DNA of 64,000 nt, taken from the NCBI RefSeq assembly GCF_000403355.2, contig NZ_KE159646.1, positions 2,345,561-2,409,560 of the forward strand. The letters run 5' to 3'. Origin of the DNA: Adlercreutzia caecimuris B7. Lineage in GTDB: Bacteria > Actinomycetota > Coriobacteriia > Coriobacteriales > Eggerthellaceae. Of the stretch, positions 1 through 11,387 are shown one piece after another. Positions within the stretch are counted from its first letter, which is position 1. The number at the start of each line of letters is the position of its first letter. The notes beneath the pieces were generated by a model, which made no database searches, was not told the DNA's origin, and saw nothing but the letters and a program-made list of their open reading frames with translations. A program made the position numbers and the translations under genes.

Positions 1-189
1 CCCGAGGGGGAGGCCTTCGACGCTCTAGCCTGCCAGGCCGTGGGCACGGTGGACGACCCCAGCGTTCCCGACGAGACCGTCGCCCAGGTATACCAACTCG
101 GATACCGCATGGGCGACAAGGTGCTCAGGCCCGCCATGGTGACCATCACCACAGGAGGCCCCAAGCGGGAGAAGCCGGAAGAAGAGTAA
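1..189 (+). CDS. grpE: GrpE nucleotide exchange factor, C-terminal part (5' truncated by window edge)
   Basis: An open frame runs in from the window edge for 62 residues and ends at TAA 187-189. The visible tail has the GrpE C-terminal pattern: a Gln-Val-Tyr segment, then GYRMGDKVLRPAMVTI, matching the family beta-domain signature (G-Y, D-K-V-L-R-P-A, V). GrpE releases ADP from DnaK in the cytosol. It is followed 70 bases later by dnaJ, as expected for a dnaK-grpE-dnaJ-hspR cluster; dnaK should lie just upstream of the window. The N-terminal coiled coil is not visible. Confidence 0.9.
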   Translation, partial: PEGEAFDALACQAVGTVDDPSVPDETVAQVYQLGYRMGDKVLRPAMVTITTGGPKREKPEEE

Positions 190-258
190 GACTGATCGGG
201 GGCGGACTTGCGGGTCCGCTCTCGCGTTCAAGAGACAAAAGTAACGGAGGTGGAACGA

Positions 259-1221
259 ATGGCGTCCACGCCTGATTATTACAAAACGCTAGGCGTTCCG
301 CGCACTGCCACGGCCGACGAGATCAAGAAGGCGTTCCGCAAGCTCGCCCGCAAGCATCATCCCGATGCCGGCGGCGACGAGGCCAAGTTCAAGGAGTTGA
401 ACGAGGCCTACGAGGTGCTGAGCGACGAGAAGAAGCGCAATCTCTACGACCAGTACGGAACCGCGAACGAGAACCAGATTCCCCACGGATGGGGCGGCGG
501 CCAGGGATTCAATGTCGAGGACATCTTCGGCGGCGGGGGCGGCTATACCGCCGGAGGAGGCTTCGGCGGCAGCTGGGCCGACATTCTGGAGAGCATTCGC
601 AGCGGTGAAGGTGCGTTTGGGAGCAACTGGGACTTCGGTGGCGGCTTCGGTGGGCAGCCCCAGCCCCGCCGCGGCCAGGATATGAACGTCACGTTGAATG
701 TGACGTTCGACGAGGCCATGCAGGGCACCGAGAAGCGCATCACCGTGCGCATTCCCGGCAAGAGCGAATCCGACACCCACACGGTGAAGGTGCCCGCCGG
801 CGCCGTGGACGGCGGTCGCGTGCGATTGCGCGGCCAGGGTGCCCTGGGCGAGAACGGCGGCCCGGCCGGCGACTTGCTCATCACCACGAAGATCGACGAG
901 CACCCCTACTTCGGTCGCGACAAGGCCGACGTGACGGTGACCCTGCCGGTCACGGTGGCCGAGGCGGCCCTGGGTGCCTCCATCGTGGTGCCCACGCCCG
1001 ACGGCAAGAAGATCAAGGTGAAGGTGCCCGCTGGCACTCAAGACGGCAAGGTGCTCACCATCAAGGGCAAGGGCGCGCCCGATGTGAAGAACAAGGGGCA
1101 GTTCGGCAACTTGAAGATTCGCGTGGCGGTGGAAGTGCCCACCGAGATGAACGAGGCCCAAACCAAGGCCATGGAAGATTTCCAAGCAGCAACGGATAAG
1201 GAGATCAGACCATGGGATTAG
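259..1221 (+). CDS. dnaJ: DnaJ/CbpA-type co-chaperone without zinc finger
   Basis: 320-residue Hsp40 that stimulates DnaK ATPase and delivers unfolded clients. Residues 5-70 form the J domain with the diagnostic HPD motif in KHHPDAGG. A Gly/Phe-rich stretch follows (about 75-135), then two beta-sandwich substrate-binding domains. The four CXXCXGXG zinc motifs are absent, so this is a type II (CbpA-like) DnaJ. I chose ATG 259 because GGAGGTGG lies 8 bases upstream; an in-frame TTG at 208 has no comparable ribosome site. The 3' end overlaps hspR by 10 bases, implying coupled translation within the heat-shock operon. Confidence 0.93.
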   Translation: MASTPDYYKTLGVPRTATADEIKKAFRKLARKHHPDAGGDEAKFKELNEAYEVLSDEKKRNLYDQYGTANENQIPHGWGGGQGFNVEDIFGGGGGYTAGGGFGGSWADILESIRSGEGAFGSNWDFGGGFGGQPQPRRGQDMNVTLNVTFDEAMQGTEKRITVRIPGKSESDTHTVKVPAGAVDGGRVRLRGQGALGENGGPAGDLLITTKIDEHPYFGRDKADVTVTLPVTVAEAALGASIVVPTPDGKKIKVKVPAGTQDGKVLTIKGKGAPDVKNKGQFGNLKIRVAVEVPTEMNEAQTKAMEDFQAATDKEIRPWD

Positions 1222-1586
1222 ACGATAGGAACCGGCCGCTGTACATGATCAGCATTGCCGCCGAGCTGGCGGGGGTGCATCCCCAGACCCTGCGCTCCTA
1301 CGAGCAGAAGGGCCTGGTGACGCCCTGTCGCACCAGCGGCAACACGCGCATGTACTCCCAGGCCGACATCGACCGGCTCAACCTCATCAACGAGCTGACG
1401 AGCGAGGGCATCAACCTCGCCGGCGTCACGCGCATCCTTGATCTGCAGAGCCGGCTCGACGAGCGCGAAGGCGAGGTGGAGGACTTGCACGGCCGCGTGC
1501 GACGCCTCGCTGATCGCGTGCGAGAACTGGAGAACCGCGCAACCGTCGGCGCCATCGTCCGCGTGACGCCCCGACGACTTCCGTAG
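1212..1586 (+). CDS. hspR: HspR-type MerR-family heat-shock repressor
   Basis: 124-residue MerR-type regulator. The N-terminal winged helix-turn-helix includes [20 protein letters not shown] and the R-M-Y-S segment of the HspR subfamily; a leucine/arginine-rich coiled coil (about 75-110) would mediate dimerisation. In actinobacteria HspR uses DnaK as co-repressor and binds HAIR inverted repeats before dnaK and clpB. The gene starts inside the end of dnaJ and is followed by clpB, the classic HspR target. The last ~15 residues (Arg/Pro-rich) are unlike the family and may be unstructured. Confidence 0.92.
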   Translation: MGLDDRNRPLYMISIAAELAGVHPQTLRSYEQKGLVTPCRTSGNTRMYSQADIDRLNLINELTSEGINLAGVTRILDLQSRLDEREGEVEDLHGRVRRLADRVRELENRATVGAIVRVTPRRLP

Positions 1587-1599
1587 CTGCTCCCCACCT

Positions 1600-1617
1600 G
1601 CTCAACCAAGGTTGAGC
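1600..1617. promoter_or_regulatory. Perfect inverted repeat upstream of clpB, possible HspR operator
   Basis: GCTCAACC-AA-GGTTGAGC is an 8-bp perfect dyad in the 180-base gap between hspR and clpB. HspR sites elsewhere are also short dyads built on CTTGAG/CTCAAG halves. Here the half-sites CTCAA and TTGAG are present but in the opposite orientation and with a much shorter spacer, so the assignment is tentative. No run of T follows, so it is not an obvious terminator. Confidence 0.4.
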
Positions 1618-1664
1618 GTAGAGGAAACGGCGGGTGTTCCAACCGAGCGAGTTCCGCAGCGACT

Positions 1665-1689
1665 GAAACAGGACTTAACGTCCTGTTTC
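1665..1689. promoter_or_regulatory. 10-bp stem-loop in the clpB leader region
   Basis: GAAACAGGAC and GTCCTGTTTC pair perfectly around the loop TTAAC. No T tract follows (ACAAAG), so a simple terminator is unlikely. It lies about 80 bases before the clpB start and could be an operator, a 5' UTR hairpin or a weak terminator of the hspR transcript. Confidence 0.4.
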
Positions 1690-1766
1690 ACAAAGCGAGG
1701 ACTGTCTGAGCGAATTGGAATACCCGGCGGTTCCGACCGATAGAGAGACACAAACAAGGAGAACCT

Positions 1767-4580
<2,814 letters not shown>

Positions 4581-4585
4581 TAAAA

Positions 4586-4607
4586 GGAGGGGCGACCTCG
4601 CCCCTCC
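4586..4607 (+). terminator. GC-rich hairpin just after clpB
   Basis: GGAGGGGCGA and TCGCCCCTCC form a 10-bp perfect stem starting 6 bases after the clpB stop. The T tract is missing, so it may act as an mRNA 3' stabiliser or weak terminator. The clearer terminator lies at 4791. Confidence 0.5.
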
Positions 4608-4790
4608 GCGCACCGGTTTCCGGCATTATCGCCCGAACCCCCGCTCCGCTGTTCTCCTTCGGCTCAGGCGCTTCGCTCCTTCATGCTTTCATGGAGCGAC
4701 TTGGGGTCGCGGACGGACAGCGTTCAGAGGTCTCGGTCAGCGACACCGGAAGCTGGCGCGCTACTCAACCGCATACCCCTTTCACAGCAA

Positions 4791-4824
4791 GCGCCCCGGG
4801 CAGCCAAGACCCGGGGCGCTTTTT
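4791..4824 (+). terminator. Rho-independent terminator of the heat-shock operon
   Basis: GCGCCCCGGG, a 9-base loop, CCCGGGGCGC, then TTTTT. The 10-bp GC stem and T run are textbook. The stretch from the clpB stop to here (about 200 bases) holds no recognisable gene. Confidence 0.9.
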
Positions 4825-4915
4825 GGTCACGAAGGTCCTTCCGTCCGTGTGGATAGCGACATCGTGACCGCGGTGACGATGAAAGCCTCCGTGCTGCGAA
4901 GCTGGGGGTTGGCGC

Positions 4916-6307
4916 TTACGACAGCGATTCGAGCATATCCAGGAGCTCCTCGCGTGAATGGACGCCCAGCTTCAGGTAGATGCTGCGCACTTGGGAGCGC
5001 ACGGTGTGGAAGGAGACGGTGAATTGCTCGGCGATGGACTTTACCGTGTGCCCCTTGGCCAGGGGAACGAGAACGGCCGCTTCCCGCTCGGTGAGGTCGT
5101 GCTCCTTTGCGAGGCGAGCGCATTTGTCCTCGAGCGGCGAGGCGCTGGCGGCAGGCGCTCGATGGGGAAGGCCAATGTAGAAGAACCCGAATATCAGCAC
5201 GAGCAGGGAGATCACAAGAAAGATCAGGGCGAGCACCAAAGACGAGGGAGGATCGAGGGCAAAGACCGTAACCAGAATCTCGCTTGCGAGGCGCGATGCG
5301 AAGAACAGAAACGCGGCCAGGCGAAAGCCGAGGCAGGCGGGTTTTCCGACGGCCCTCGCCAACATGCCCGGCAAAAAGAACATGAGTCCTCCCAGGAGGA
5401 ACGCCGCTGTGTTGAGGAGAAAGGCGATGAGGTATAAGCCGCTTTCGGGAAACAAGATGACAAGCAGAGCACTCAGGCAGATAAGCAGCACGAAGCCCGA
5501 GGCAAGCCAGAGGCCCGTGCGCAGCGCAAAGGGCCTTCTCTGGAAGTAGAGCACGAAAGCCCCCGTGATCACGACGCCCGCAAACGATGTAGTGGCAATC
5601 GAAATACCTGCCGAGGGCGTGAACACGGTGCGGAAGGCAAAGCTGAGCAAACTGTAGGCGCAGATAGCCAGGGGCACGAGCGCCGAGAACTCGGGTCGAT
5701 CTTCCGGCGCCGCCGGAGGCTCCTTTTCCGGGGGCAGCGGGGCAAGGAGAACGTCAAGGGCGACGGCGACGAGCATCAGCACGAGAAGCCCGAAGCGTGC
5801 GGGGACGGCCAGCGCCATGTAGACGGTGAGCGCAAGCACGGCCACTATCCCTGCGCAAAGCATCTGGAGGGATCCTCGCCGGGCCGAAAGGGGTCGGGCC
5901 GTGCGTGACCAGAGGCAGAGGAGCGCGGCGCAGGTCGCGCCCATGAGCACCTGGCGAAGAACGAGGTATTGGGGGAGCTCGCCGGAAGGAACGAGGGGCT
6001 GGGCAACCAAGAGCGTCGCAGTTGCAAGGCCGAACGCGAGGGATGCGAACAGCGAGGGCGCGGGTCGGCCTTTTTTGGTGAGAGGGAGAGAGATGGCGAG
6101 CAGGGCGATAAAAGCTATCTGCCACGAGAAGGAAAGCATTGCCGGCGAAGCGTCCGAGCCGGCCCCCGCGATCGCCGTCTGCCCCATGGATATGAGCAGC
6201 CAGCCCCAAATGAGGCCGGGCAGCAAGGCGAGCCGAACCGTAGCGGGCAAGATCGATTCCTTCGGAGAATCCTGTTCGCGCAAGTAGCCTTTTTCGCGTC
6301 GCGTCAT
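4916..6307 (-). CDS. LuxR-type regulator with 12 predicted membrane segments
   Basis: About 463 residues. The first ~390 alternate hydrophobic segments and short charged loops, consistent with about 12 membrane helices. The last ~65 residues are a GerE/LuxR helix-turn-helix (LTEREAAVLVPLAKGHTVKS... HTVRSQVRSIYLKLGVHSREE). Such membrane-anchored LuxR proteins are abundant in Eggerthellaceae and usually sit beside flavoprotein reductases; here the FMN/FAD reductase at 6474 is divergent, a likely target. The signal sensed is unknown. I prefer ATG 6307, with AGG about 9 bases upstream, over GTG 6325, which would add six residues and has no better ribosome site. Confidence 0.85.
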   Translation of the reverse strand: MTRREKGYLREQDSPKESILPATVRLALLPGLIWGWLLISMGQTAIAGAGSDASPAMLSFSWQIAFIALLAISLPLTKKGRPAPSLFASLAFGLATATLLVAQPLVPSGELPQYLVLRQVLMGATCAALLCLWSRTARPLSARRGSLQMLCAGIVAVLALTVYMALAVPARFGLLVLMLVAVALDVLLAPLPPEKEPPAAPEDRPEFSALVPLAICAYSLLSFAFRTVFTPSAGISIATTSFAGVVITGAFVLYFQRRPFALRTGLWLASGFVLLICLSALLVILFPESGLYLIAFLLNTAAFLLGGLMFFLPGMLARAVGKPACLGFRLAAFLFFASRLASEILVTVFALDPPSSLVLALIFLVISLLVLIFGFFYIGLPHRAPAASASPLEDKCARLAKEHDLTEREAAVLVPLAKGHTVKSIAEQFTVSFHTVRSQVRSIYLKLGVHSREELLDMLESLS

Positions 6308-6473
6308 CAAATAACCTGTCCCCACCTGCCATTTAGCACAAAATGAACGTGTGAATCGCGGGCATTTAGCTCATCGGGGGCGATGAACTGCCACCCCTTT
6401 TCCCCGATTCTCTTCGCGGCGGAATTATACCGCTGCGTAAAGGAAAAGGAAGTATGGATCGAGGAGGGTAAGA

Positions 6474-8444
6474 ATGAAGGAAATTAACACTGCCGAGGTT
6501 TTCCCCACGCTGCGCAACATCTCACTTTCACGTAGGACGTTTGTCGCCTGCGCGGCCATTGCCGCCGCCCAGGCTGCTCTCGTGTCTGCGGGGTGCGCTC
6601 CCGAGGTGCAATCGTCGGGAGAGGGACTTGCCTCGACCGCGGCGTTTGCCCCGGGGACGTATACGGCGTCCGCGCCCGGCAAGAAGGGCCCGGTGACTGT
6701 CGAGGTGCGCATGTCCGAAAATGCCATCGAGAGCGTCGAGGTCGTGGAGTTCGAAGACACCGAGCGCATCAGTGCTCCGGCTCGCGAGCGGGTGCCGCAG
6801 CAGATCGTGGAGCTGCAGAGCCTGAACGTAGACGCCGTGACGGGCGCCACGCTGACGAGCATGGCCATCATCGAGAGCGTGGCTGATTGCGTCAACCAGG
6901 CGAACGGAGACGCTTCGGCGCTGAAGAAGGCCGCATCGCCGGAGAAGTCGGATGAGACCAAGGAGATCCAGGCAGATCTCGTGGTGTGCGGCGCCGGCGG
7001 CGCCGGCATGGCCGCCGCCGTCGCCGCGGCCCAGCAGGGCTTGGATGTGGTAGTGTTCGAGAAAACCGCCTATGCTGGCGGCAACGCGCTGGTCAGCGGT
7101 GGCTGGCTCGAGGTGTTCGAAGGCGTCGACGACATGAAGCCCGATATGACGGACGGCAACCGCGACATGTTCCACGCGACGCTCCAGAAGAGCCTGGACA
7201 ATGGCGTTCCCAAGGACTTCGTCGATGCCGTGCAGGCCGACTTCGATGCGTATTTCGCCGCGGGCAACACGAAGGTGTACGACTCCATGGAGTACTACGC
7301 CCTGGACTACGCCTCGCGCAATGGCGGCCCGGCGAAGGAGTACTGGCTCCCCTATGCCCACAAGGTGAACGATCTGAACAACTGGCTCTTCGATCAGGGC
7401 TACACCGTGAGTGGCACGCTGGTCGGCATCGTCGGGTTCCCGTGGCCGCGCAAGGCCCATGCGGTGGACAAGGAGAACGGCGAGGGCTTCTTCAGCGTGT
7501 TCGACAACACGGTGGAGACCCAGAGTCTCCCGATCACCTTCCTCTTCGAGACGCCCGTTTCCGAGCTGATCGTGGATGGCAAGGCCGTGGTGGGGGCCTC
7601 TGGCCAGTGCGCCGACGGCACCACCTACCGTGTCATGGCGGACCGTGGCGTCATTCTGGCTACTGGCGGTTATTCCGGCAATCCCGATCTGCTGAAGAAG
7701 TACAACGAGATGTGGCCCTGGGATGAGTCCACGGTTATCCCGACGACCAATAGCTACGGCCACACGGGCGATGGACACGTGCTTGCCGAGGGCCTGGGAG
7801 CCGAGCTGAAGAACATGGGGCGCCAGATGGTGTTCCCCATTGCCGACTCCATCGATTACTCGACGGAGACCATCGTCGGCAATGCCGGCCTGGGGCTCTT
7901 CGTCAACGTGAACGGCGAGCGCTTCATCAACGAGTCGCTGGATCGCTTCGCCCTGTCCGCCGCTGTGATGAAGCAGCCCGAGGAGAAGCTGTTCATCATC
8001 AGCGACGCGCTCAACTCCGGTCTTGTGAACGGCTACAACGAGCAGGGCTACAGCGCGGACAAGCTCATCGAGGAGAGCAAGCTCTTCCGGGCGGACAGCC
8101 TTGAGGAGCTGGCCCAGATGATCGGCGCCGACCCCTCGGTGTTTGCGAAGGCAGTTGACGATTACAACGCCATTGCGCGTGGAGACGTGGCGGACACGGT
8201 GTTCGGCCGCGAGAACATGAGCGAGAAAGACGCCATCATCGAGGCTCCCTTCTACGCCTCCCCGCGTACCTGGGCCGCCCATGTGACCATCGGCGGCGTT
8301 GCCATCGGTCCCGATTACCAGGCCCTCACGGCCGACGGTGCGGGCATTGAGGGCCTCTATGTCGTGGGCGAATGCTCCGACGGCAACAGCGGTGTCTCCA
8401 GCATGAGCACAGGCCTTTCCTGCGTCAACCAGATGCTCGCCTAA
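6474..8444 (+). CDS. Tat-exported FMN/FAD fumarate-reductase-like flavoprotein
   Basis: 656-residue exported reductase. The N terminus carries a twin-arginine signal (SRRTFVACAAI) with a possible lipobox ending SAGC, so it is probably lipid-anchored outside the membrane. Residues about 55-130 are an FMN-binding domain with the flavinylation motif VTGAT, where Thr would take covalent FMN. From about 165 an FAD_binding_2 domain begins (VVCGAGGAGMAAAVAAAQQG), as in flavocytochrome c and urocanate/fumarate reductases. GAGGAGGG precedes ATG 6474. The electron acceptor cannot be predicted; this family in gut Coriobacteriia reduces diverse organic acceptors. The divergent LuxR-type gene probably regulates it. 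Confidence 0.9.
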   Translation: MKEINTAEVFPTLRNISLSRRTFVACAAIAAAQAALVSAGCAPEVQSSGEGLASTAAFAPGTYTASAPGKKGPVTVEVRMSENAIESVEVVEFEDTERISAPARERVPQQIVELQSLNVDAVTGATLTSMAIIESVADCVNQANGDASALKKAASPEKSDETKEIQADLVVCGAGGAGMAAAVAAAQQGLDVVVFEKTAYAGGNALVSGGWLEVFEGVDDMKPDMTDGNRDMFHATLQKSLDNGVPKDFVDAVQADFDAYFAAGNTKVYDSMEYYALDYASRNGGPAKEYWLPYAHKVNDLNNWLFDQGYTVSGTLVGIVGFPWPRKAHAVDKENGEGFFSVFDNTVETQSLPITFLFETPVSELIVDGKAVVGASGQCADGTTYRVMADRGVILATGGYSGNPDLLKKYNEMWPWDESTVIPTTNSYGHTGDGHVLAEGLGAELKNMGRQMVFPIADSIDYSTETIVGNAGLGLFVNVNGERFINESLDRFALSAAVMKQPEEKLFIISDALNSGLVNGYNEQGYSADKLIEESKLFRADSLEELAQMIGADPSVFAKAVDDYNAIARGDVADTVFGRENMSEKDAIIEAPFYASPRTWAAHVTIGGVAIGPDYQALTADGAGIEGLYVVGECSDGNSGVSSMSTGLSCVNQMLA

Positions 8445-8460
8445 TCAGCCCCTCCCCATG

Positions 8461-8497
8461 GACGAGGCCCTCGCCGAACGGTCGGGGGCCTCGTTTG
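8461..8497 (+). terminator. Terminator of the flavoprotein gene
   Basis: ACGAGGCCC pairs with GGGCCTCGT, followed by TT. The hairpin lies 18 bases after the flavoprotein stop. Confidence 0.75.
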
Positions 8498-8587
8498 TGC
8501 TTGGTGGCCCTATGCCGGTTACGAAGCCACCTTCTCGGCGTTGCGACCTTGATCCAGTCCGCCGAAACGACATTGGAGCTGTGCCGG

Positions 8588-8636
8588 CTATGCCGCGGCC
8601 TTCTCGGCTTTGCGGGCCTTGCGGGCAGCAGCGCTC
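8588..8636 (-). pseudogene. Fragment resembling a symporter C-terminal tail
   Basis: Read on the minus strand, this stretch encodes SAAARKARKAEKAAA and a stop, very like the end of the dicarboxylate symporter at 19115 (RAAARKAKKAAA and stop). It abuts the broken DUF3990-partner fragment at 8637 with no gene start of its own, so it looks like a leftover from rearrangement. Lys/Ala tails are low in complexity, so chance convergence is possible. Confidence 0.4.
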
Positions 8637-8675
8637 GTAGAACAGGTTGTTAGCGCGGGTTCTTTCGCGGCCCAT
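8637..8675 (-). pseudogene. Truncated start of a DUF3990-partner gene
   Basis: From ATG 8675 the frame reads MGRERTRANNLFY, matching the start of the intact gene at 17350 (VVGRESTRANNLFY). Homology stops abruptly after TTC TAC and the rest of the ~150-residue protein is missing. As in the intact locus, it begins a few bases after the stop of the DUF3990 reading frame. Confidence 0.75.
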
Positions 8676-8679
8676 CGCG

Positions 8680-8769
8680 TTAGACCCCCTCGCAATGGAC
8701 GAAGTTGAGGCGCTTGAGCGCGTTGTCTGAGCAGTAAAAGCCGAGGCCAAAATCCTTGGTGTAGCAGCC
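8680..8769 (-). pseudogene. DUF3990 gene remnant with a large internal deletion
   Basis: The minus strand reads AGCYTKDFGLGFYC joined directly to SDNALKRLNFVHCEGV and a stop. The intact DUF3990 protein (17352-17810) has RYTKDFGPGFYC near residue 30 and SDRALKCLNFVHCEEV at its C terminus, about 105 residues apart. The fusion is in frame, and both breakpoints in the intact copy carry GCAG (plus-strand reading), so a microhomology-mediated deletion is likely. The N-terminal ~25 residues are also lost. Confidence 0.8.
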
Positions 8770-8814
8770 AGCCTTTCGCTGACGGGCTCTCTTTAGGGCG
8801 CCTGGTCTGCCCTC

Positions 8815-8840
8815 TTAATCTCCGGTTAACCAAAAGCTTA
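8815..8840. promoter_or_regulatory. 11-bp phased TTAA repeats upstream of the sensor kinase gene
   Basis: TTAA occurs at 8815 and 8826, followed at 8837 by CTTA, one DNA turn apart each time. The segment TTAACCAAAAGCTTA (8826-8840) matches 13 of 15 positions at 11406-11420, before the molybdoenzyme operon. OmpR/PhoB-type regulators bind direct repeats with 11-bp period, so this is a candidate site for the regulator encoded at 10674. It also occupies the otherwise empty gap 8770-8914. Confidence 0.65.
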
Positions 8841-8913
8841 GGGAAAAATTAGGGAGTTCGGTTGGCCTTGCGGGGTCTGAACACGGTACTATGTATGCGA
8901 CGAAGGGGGTATC

Positions 8914-10635
8914 GTGAGGGCCATGAAGATGCGCAACGTAAGTCTGCGGGTGATTACGCTGGCAACGTTGTCTGCTGTTTTCATCGTTGCCGTGGCCACC
9001 TTCAGCATCTTCGACATTCGCGTGCAAACCGAGCAGATGGAATCCTCTCTTGCCGAAGAGGCGCGCACGTTCGCGCGGGAGATGGACGCCGTTTGGCGCT
9101 TCATGGACAATTCCCAATACACCATTAACAACGATTCGGCGGGCAACTACGAGTTCAAGGGGCTGCACTGCGCCATCGTGGGTAAGAGCGTCGGTGCCAT
9201 TTTCTCGGCGAACAACGACTACTCCATTCGCTACACGAACTTCAATCCGAGACGTGCCCAGGACAAGCCCGATGAATTCGAGGCCGCCGCGCTGACGGCT
9301 TTCAACGAGAGCACCGCCGTGCGCGAGTACTACGATGTGGTGGAAGACGGAGCTGACGAATCGGGGAGCCCCGCGCGGCGCTTCCGTTTCGTGCAGGCGC
9401 TTGAGGTGGACGAGAGTTGCCTGGAATGCCACGGAGAGCCGGCTGGCGAGCTGGATATCACCGGTTTTCCGAAGGAAGGCTGGACGCTCGATTCGGTGGG
9501 AGGCGGCATCAGCATCGTGATTCCCCTCGAGCAGCAGTACCGTGCCGTGCAGGATAACGTGGTGCGCGATGTGGCGTTCTTCCTGCTGCTTACCACGGTT
9601 ATCGGCATTGCGGTTTTCGCGCTTATGAGCCACTTTGTGCTGCGGCCGCTGGAGTCGATGAAGGCGGCTTTCGGCGAGGTAAGCGAAGGGCGCCTGCACC
9701 AGCCGATGGACAACGCCGCGACTGCTCGGGAGGTGTCCAGCCTCATCGACCGCTTCAACGCCATGGCCGCCGAGCTGCGCGTTACCTACGCGGGTCTGGA
9801 AGATCAGGTGGCCGAGCGCACGCGCGACCTGCGCCGGGCCAACGAGGAACTTGCCGCACAGCGTGACAGCTTGGAGGCACTCAGCGCTCAGCTGGCCAAG
9901 GAGTCCCAGGTGAAAAGCGACCTGCTCTCTATGGTGAACCACGAGTTGCGGACGCCGCTCACTTCCATCATTACCCTGGCGCAGATCGCCCTGGAGTCGG
10001 GCAACGCCGATGGCGATGAGCGCCGGAGTTGGGAGGAAGTGCGCAAGTCCAGCTCGGTGCTGCTCGGGATGATCAACAACATGCTCGACATGGCCCGCTT
10101 CGATGCCGGAGCCATGGCCGTAAGTCGGGAAGTGATGGATCTCGGCGATATCGTCGCCACGGTGCAGAGCACGGTCGGGCCGCTGGCGCTGAACGCCCGC
10201 GTGACGCTCACGACGAGCATCGCCCCGAACGTCCCCCTCGTCTACGGCGACTTCGAGAAAATGCTGCGCATTCTGGAGAATCTGGGCACCAACGCGGTCA
10301 AATTCACGCCTGCCGGAGGTGTTGTCGCGCTCTCGGCGTCGGTAGATGATGGGACGGGAGACGTGCTCGTGCAGGTGACCGACAACGGCATCGGCATCGC
10401 CGCGGCCGATCAGGAGCGCATCTTCGAGCGCTTCTTCCAGGTGGACAGTTCGGCCACGCGCATTTACAGTGGCAGTGGCCTGGGGCTTGCGCTGGTGCGC
10501 GAGTACGCGGCCGCCCAGGGGTTTGGCTTGTCGGTTGAGAGCGATTTGGGACAGGGCAGTGTCTTTACCGTGAGGATCCCCGCAGCGGATACCCTTGATT
10601 TCGACGAGGGCGAAGGCCTTGAAGGCGAGTTGTAG
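8914..10635 (+). CDS. Sensor histidine kinase with periplasmic haem-c-type (DUF3365) domain
   Basis: 573-residue membrane kinase. TM1 about 11-33; extracytoplasmic domain about 34-215 of DUF3365/Tll0287 type with a CXXCH haem-c motif (Cys169, Cys172, His173); TM2 about 219-243; HAMP; coiled coil; HisKA with phospho-acceptor His342 (VNHELRTPL); HATPase_c with N and G boxes. Covalent haem suggests redox, oxygen or NO sensing, which is inferred. GTG 8914 follows GAAGGGGG; ATG 8923 is an alternative. The response regulator follows after 38 bases and then the molybdoenzyme operon, so the pair probably controls that respiratory system. Confidence 0.9.
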   Translation: MRAMKMRNVSLRVITLATLSAVFIVAVATFSIFDIRVQTEQMESSLAEEARTFAREMDAVWRFMDNSQYTINNDSAGNYEFKGLHCAIVGKSVGAIFSANNDYSIRYTNFNPRRAQDKPDEFEAAALTAFNESTAVREYYDVVEDGADESGSPARRFRFVQALEVDESCLECHGEPAGELDITGFPKEGWTLDSVGGGISIVIPLEQQYRAVQDNVVRDVAFFLLLTTVIGIAVFALMSHFVLRPLESMKAAFGEVSEGRLHQPMDNAATAREVSSLIDRFNAMAAELRVTYAGLEDQVAERTRDLRRANEELAAQRDSLEALSAQLAKESQVKSDLLSMVNHELRTPLTSIITLAQIALESGNADGDERRSWEEVRKSSSVLLGMINNMLDMARFDAGAMAVSREVMDLGDIVATVQSTVGPLALNARVTLTTSIAPNVPLVYGDFEKMLRILENLGTNAVKFTPAGGVVALSASVDDGTGDVLVQVTDNGIGIAAADQERIFERFFQVDSSATRIYSGSGLGLALVREYAAAQGFGLSVESDLGQGSVFTVRIPAADTLDFDEGEGLEGEL

Positions 10636-10673
10636 GCGGGAGTGAGAGCGAAGGCGAAGGCGAAGGGGGAGCT

Positions 10674-11387
10674 ATGTACAAGGTGATGCTCATCGACGAC
10701 GAGGAGAGCCTGCATGTATCTATCGAGAAGCTGCTGACGCACGCGGGCTACGAGTATTGCGGCGCGCGCGATGCCGAAAGCGGCATGGAGATGCTCGTGG
10801 CCGAGCGGCCCGATCTGGTGCTGCTCGATGTGATGCTGCCGGGCATGAACGGCTTCGACCTCTGCACGCGCATCCGCGGCGAAGGGCGCCGCATTCCCAT
10901 TATCTTCCTGTCGGCGAAGACCGACATTGTGGACAAGTCCATCGGTTTTCGCGCCGGCGGGGACGACTACGTGACCAAGCCCTTCGACGCCACCGAGCTG
11001 CTGCTGCGTATCGAGGCCCATATCCGCCGGCACCACGACACCATGGAGTTCGCGCGGTGCACCAACCGCGACGGCTCGGTGACCATCGGGGATTTGGAGG
11101 TGCGCTTCGACGAGTATCAGGTGCTCGTGAAGGGCAAGCCCGCGAACCTGACCACCAAGGAGTTCGAAATCGTGGCGTTTCTGGCTACCCACCCCGGCAA
11201 GGTGTTCACGCGCGGCCAGATTCAGGAGTACATCTGGGGCGAGGGCGAGGCTGATGTGCGCAGCAATTCCATCACCGTGTTCGTGCGCAAGATCCGCGAG
11301 AAGATAGAGGAGAACCCGAGCGAGCCCAAGTACCTGCTCACCGTCCAGCGCGTCGGCTACAAGATGGCCGACGGGTTGGACGCTTAA
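10674..11387 (+). CDS. OmpR/PhoB-family response regulator
   Basis: 237 residues: receiver domain (acidic pair in LIDDEE, phospho-acceptor Asp52 in LLDVMLPG, Lys in VTKPFDA) and a C-terminal winged helix (LTTKEFEIVAFLATHPGKVF... VFVRKIREKIEENP). It is co-transcribed with the haem-type kinase 38 bases upstream. Its stop codon lies inside the first of the 11-bp-phased TTAA repeats that precede the molybdoenzyme gene, fitting an activator of the downstream operon. Confidence 0.93.
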   Translation: MYKVMLIDDEESLHVSIEKLLTHAGYEYCGARDAESGMEMLVAERPDLVLLDVMLPGMNGFDLCTRIRGEGRRIPIIFLSAKTDIVDKSIGFRAGGDDYVTKPFDATELLLRIEAHIRRHHDTMEFARCTNRDGSVTIGDLEVRFDEYQVLVKGKPANLTTKEFEIVAFLATHPGKVFTRGQIQEYIWGEGEADVRSNSITVFVRKIREKIEENPSEPKYLLTVQRVGYKMADGLDA

